Source of the DNA: an uncultured Lentisphaeraceae bacterium
Lineage (GTDB): Bacteria; Verrucomicrobiota; Kiritimatiellia; RFP12; DVOR01
DNA: 6,593 bases
Direction of reading: 5' to 3'
NCBI GenBank assembly: GCA_946056345.1
Contig: CAMGJH010000062.1
Coordinates: forward strand, 1 to 6,593
Positions 5,789 through 6,593 of the stretch are shown piece by piece. The notes under the pieces were generated by a model. It was not told the origin of the DNA and searched no databases. It saw only the letters and a list, made by a program, of their open reading frames with translations. A program made the position numbers and the translations under genes. Each line of letters opens with the position of its first letter. Within the stretch, counting starts at the first letter, position 1.

Positions 5789-5818
5789 GACGCTCCGCGG
5801 CCTGTGCCGCCAAGCGTC
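5789..5818 (-). other. RNA hairpin between dehydrogenase and aminopeptidase genes
   Basis: On the minus strand GACGCT-TG-GCGGC, loop ACAG, GCCGC-GG-AGCGTC forms an 11-pair stem with one 2x2 internal loop. It fills most of the 51-nt gap and ends about 19 nt before the aminopeptidase ATG, just ahead of its Shine-Dalgarno. No U-run follows (CCTTCAG instead), so it does not look like a normal intrinsic terminator. It may stabilise or separate the two messages, or act as a weak attenuator. Confidence 0.55.
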
Positions 5819-5820
5819 GC

Positions 5821-6593
5821 CTAAAATCCATAACGATAGATGTCCATCACCTCTTCGGGCGAGGGCATCGTGCGATAGCGCTTGACCACTTCCAGGCGCA
5901 ACGGCTCGCGCGTGAAGCGCACCAACTCCTCCTCGCTAGGCACCTCGCGTGCGCAGCCGAGCCGATCGAAGAGCATATCCACCAGCGCCTGGAACTCCTC
6001 GGGCGCCTGAATGCCCAGCGCCCGCATTAACTGCGCCGTCCGCTCCGGGCACGAGCGCCCCATAAACTCCAGATACCCGGCCAGCAGCACCCCGTTTGCC
6101 CGCCCGTGCGGCAGCTGCTTGTAGTAGGTCAGCGGATAGCCCATCGCGTGCACCAGCCCGGTCCCTGCCTGCGCGATGACCATCCCCGCCAACATCGAGC
6201 CGTAGAGCAGCCGCGCACGGTTCGCAAAGACCCCGTGGGCCAAGCGCACCAGCTCGGGCATCACCACGCCGATGGCTTCGAGCGCCAGCGAGAGCGAAAG
6301 CGCGTCCGACCGCAACGAGTAGGCCCCCTCGATGGCGTGCGAGAGTGCGTCTAGCGCCGTGTCGCAAACCACCTGCGCGGGGAGCGAGGCCAGGTAGCGT
6401 CCATCGAGCAAGGCCACACGCGGGAAGAGCTGAGGCCCCGAGACGTTCACCTTCGTGCGCGCGTGGTGGTTGGTAATGATGGCATAGGGCGTCACTTCAC
6501 TGCCCGTACCGCAGGTAATCGGCACTGCGGCAATCGGCCGACTGAGGTATTCCACCCTCACGGGGAAATCCTTGAATCGCTCGCGGAAAGAGT
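5821..6593 (-). CDS. Iron-containing alcohol dehydrogenase, N-terminus cut by window edge
   Basis: 256 residues and a TAG stop (5823-5821) are visible; the frame is open to the window edge, so the N-terminal nucleotide-binding part is outside. The in-frame GTG at 6561 should not be taken as the start, because SFRERFKDFP continues the homologous sequence upstream. The group III (iron-type) dehydrogenase signature is clear: PITCGTGSEVTPYAIITN (visible residues 24-41), then the four metal ligands D81 and H85 in LDALSHAIEG, H148 in GLVHAMGYPL and H162 in LPHGRANG. The 14-residue gap between the last two histidines equals that in FucO-type enzymes. The enzyme would reduce an aldehyde or oxidise an alcohol with NAD(P); the substrate cannot be read from this. 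It is upstream of the aminopeptidase on the same strand. Unlike its neighbours, its coding strand is not C-rich over G. Confidence 0.93.
   Translation of the reverse strand, partial: SFRERFKDFPVRVEYLSRPIAAVPITCGTGSEVTPYAIITNHHARTKVNVSGPQLFPRVALLDGRYLASLPAQVVCDTALDALSHAIEGAYSLRSDALSLSLALEAIGVVMPELVRLAHGVFANRARLLYGSMLAGMVIAQAGTGLVHAMGYPLTYYKQLPHGRANGVLLAGYLEFMGRSCPERTAQLMRALGIQAPEEFQALVDMLFDRLGCAREVPSEEELVRFTREPLRLEVVKRYRTMPSPEEVMDIYRYGF

Noticed and set aside
4438..6030. 530-codon plus-strand open frame opposite the aminopeptidase and the end of the dehydrogenase
   Set aside because: It is antisense to two well-supported enzymes and its translation is low-complexity Gly/Ala/Val/Glu/Leu-rich; long antisense frames are expected in GC-rich coding DNA.

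Overview
The window is GC-rich (about two-thirds G+C by eye), bacterial and gene-dense. It has eight protein genes, one tRNA gene and little non-coding DNA. Six genes are complete and two run off the ends. NrdR, an M18 aminopeptidase, Tat-exported redox proteins and a tRNA with an encoded CCA all indicate a bacterium, but nothing fixes the phylum. A host-associated or anaerobic lineage such as the Kiritimatiellota/Verrucomicrobiota or Spirochaetota would fit, and this is only a weak guess.

Left block (1-2950): a minus-strand operon reads flavodoxin-like Tat lipoprotein (1878-1282), secreted cupin (1273-812), then a Tat-exported DUF362 protein (831 to beyond position 1). An AraC-family regulator (2048-2950) is transcribed divergently. 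The 169-bp divergent region holds three related 8-bp boxes, two of them exactly 21 bp apart, a good candidate operator. All three operon products appear to leave the cytoplasm. The unit therefore looks like a regulated extracytoplasmic redox or detoxification module of unknown substrate. The cupin's last residues may be frameshifted.

Centre (2939-3100): a tRNA-Arg(CCU) gene lies on the minus strand behind a near-consensus sigma-70 promoter. Its CCA end overlaps the last codons and stop of the AraC gene, which runs toward it on the other strand.

Right block (3101-6593): a minus-strand run of iron-type alcohol dehydrogenase (partial), M18 aminopeptidase, two-receiver response regulator and nrdR. 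The last three are packed with gaps of 3 and 5 nt and show no clear Shine-Dalgarno at the two inner starts, so they are probably one translationally coupled unit. The response regulator has a canonical receiver followed by a second receiver that has lost its phosphoacceptor site, and no DNA-binding domain. Its coupling to nrdR, the repressor of ribonucleotide reductase genes, is the most unexpected association in this half.

I found no CRISPR array, insertion sequence, rRNA or riboswitch. No non-genic stretch exceeds 300 bases; the longest is the 169-bp divergent promoter region.
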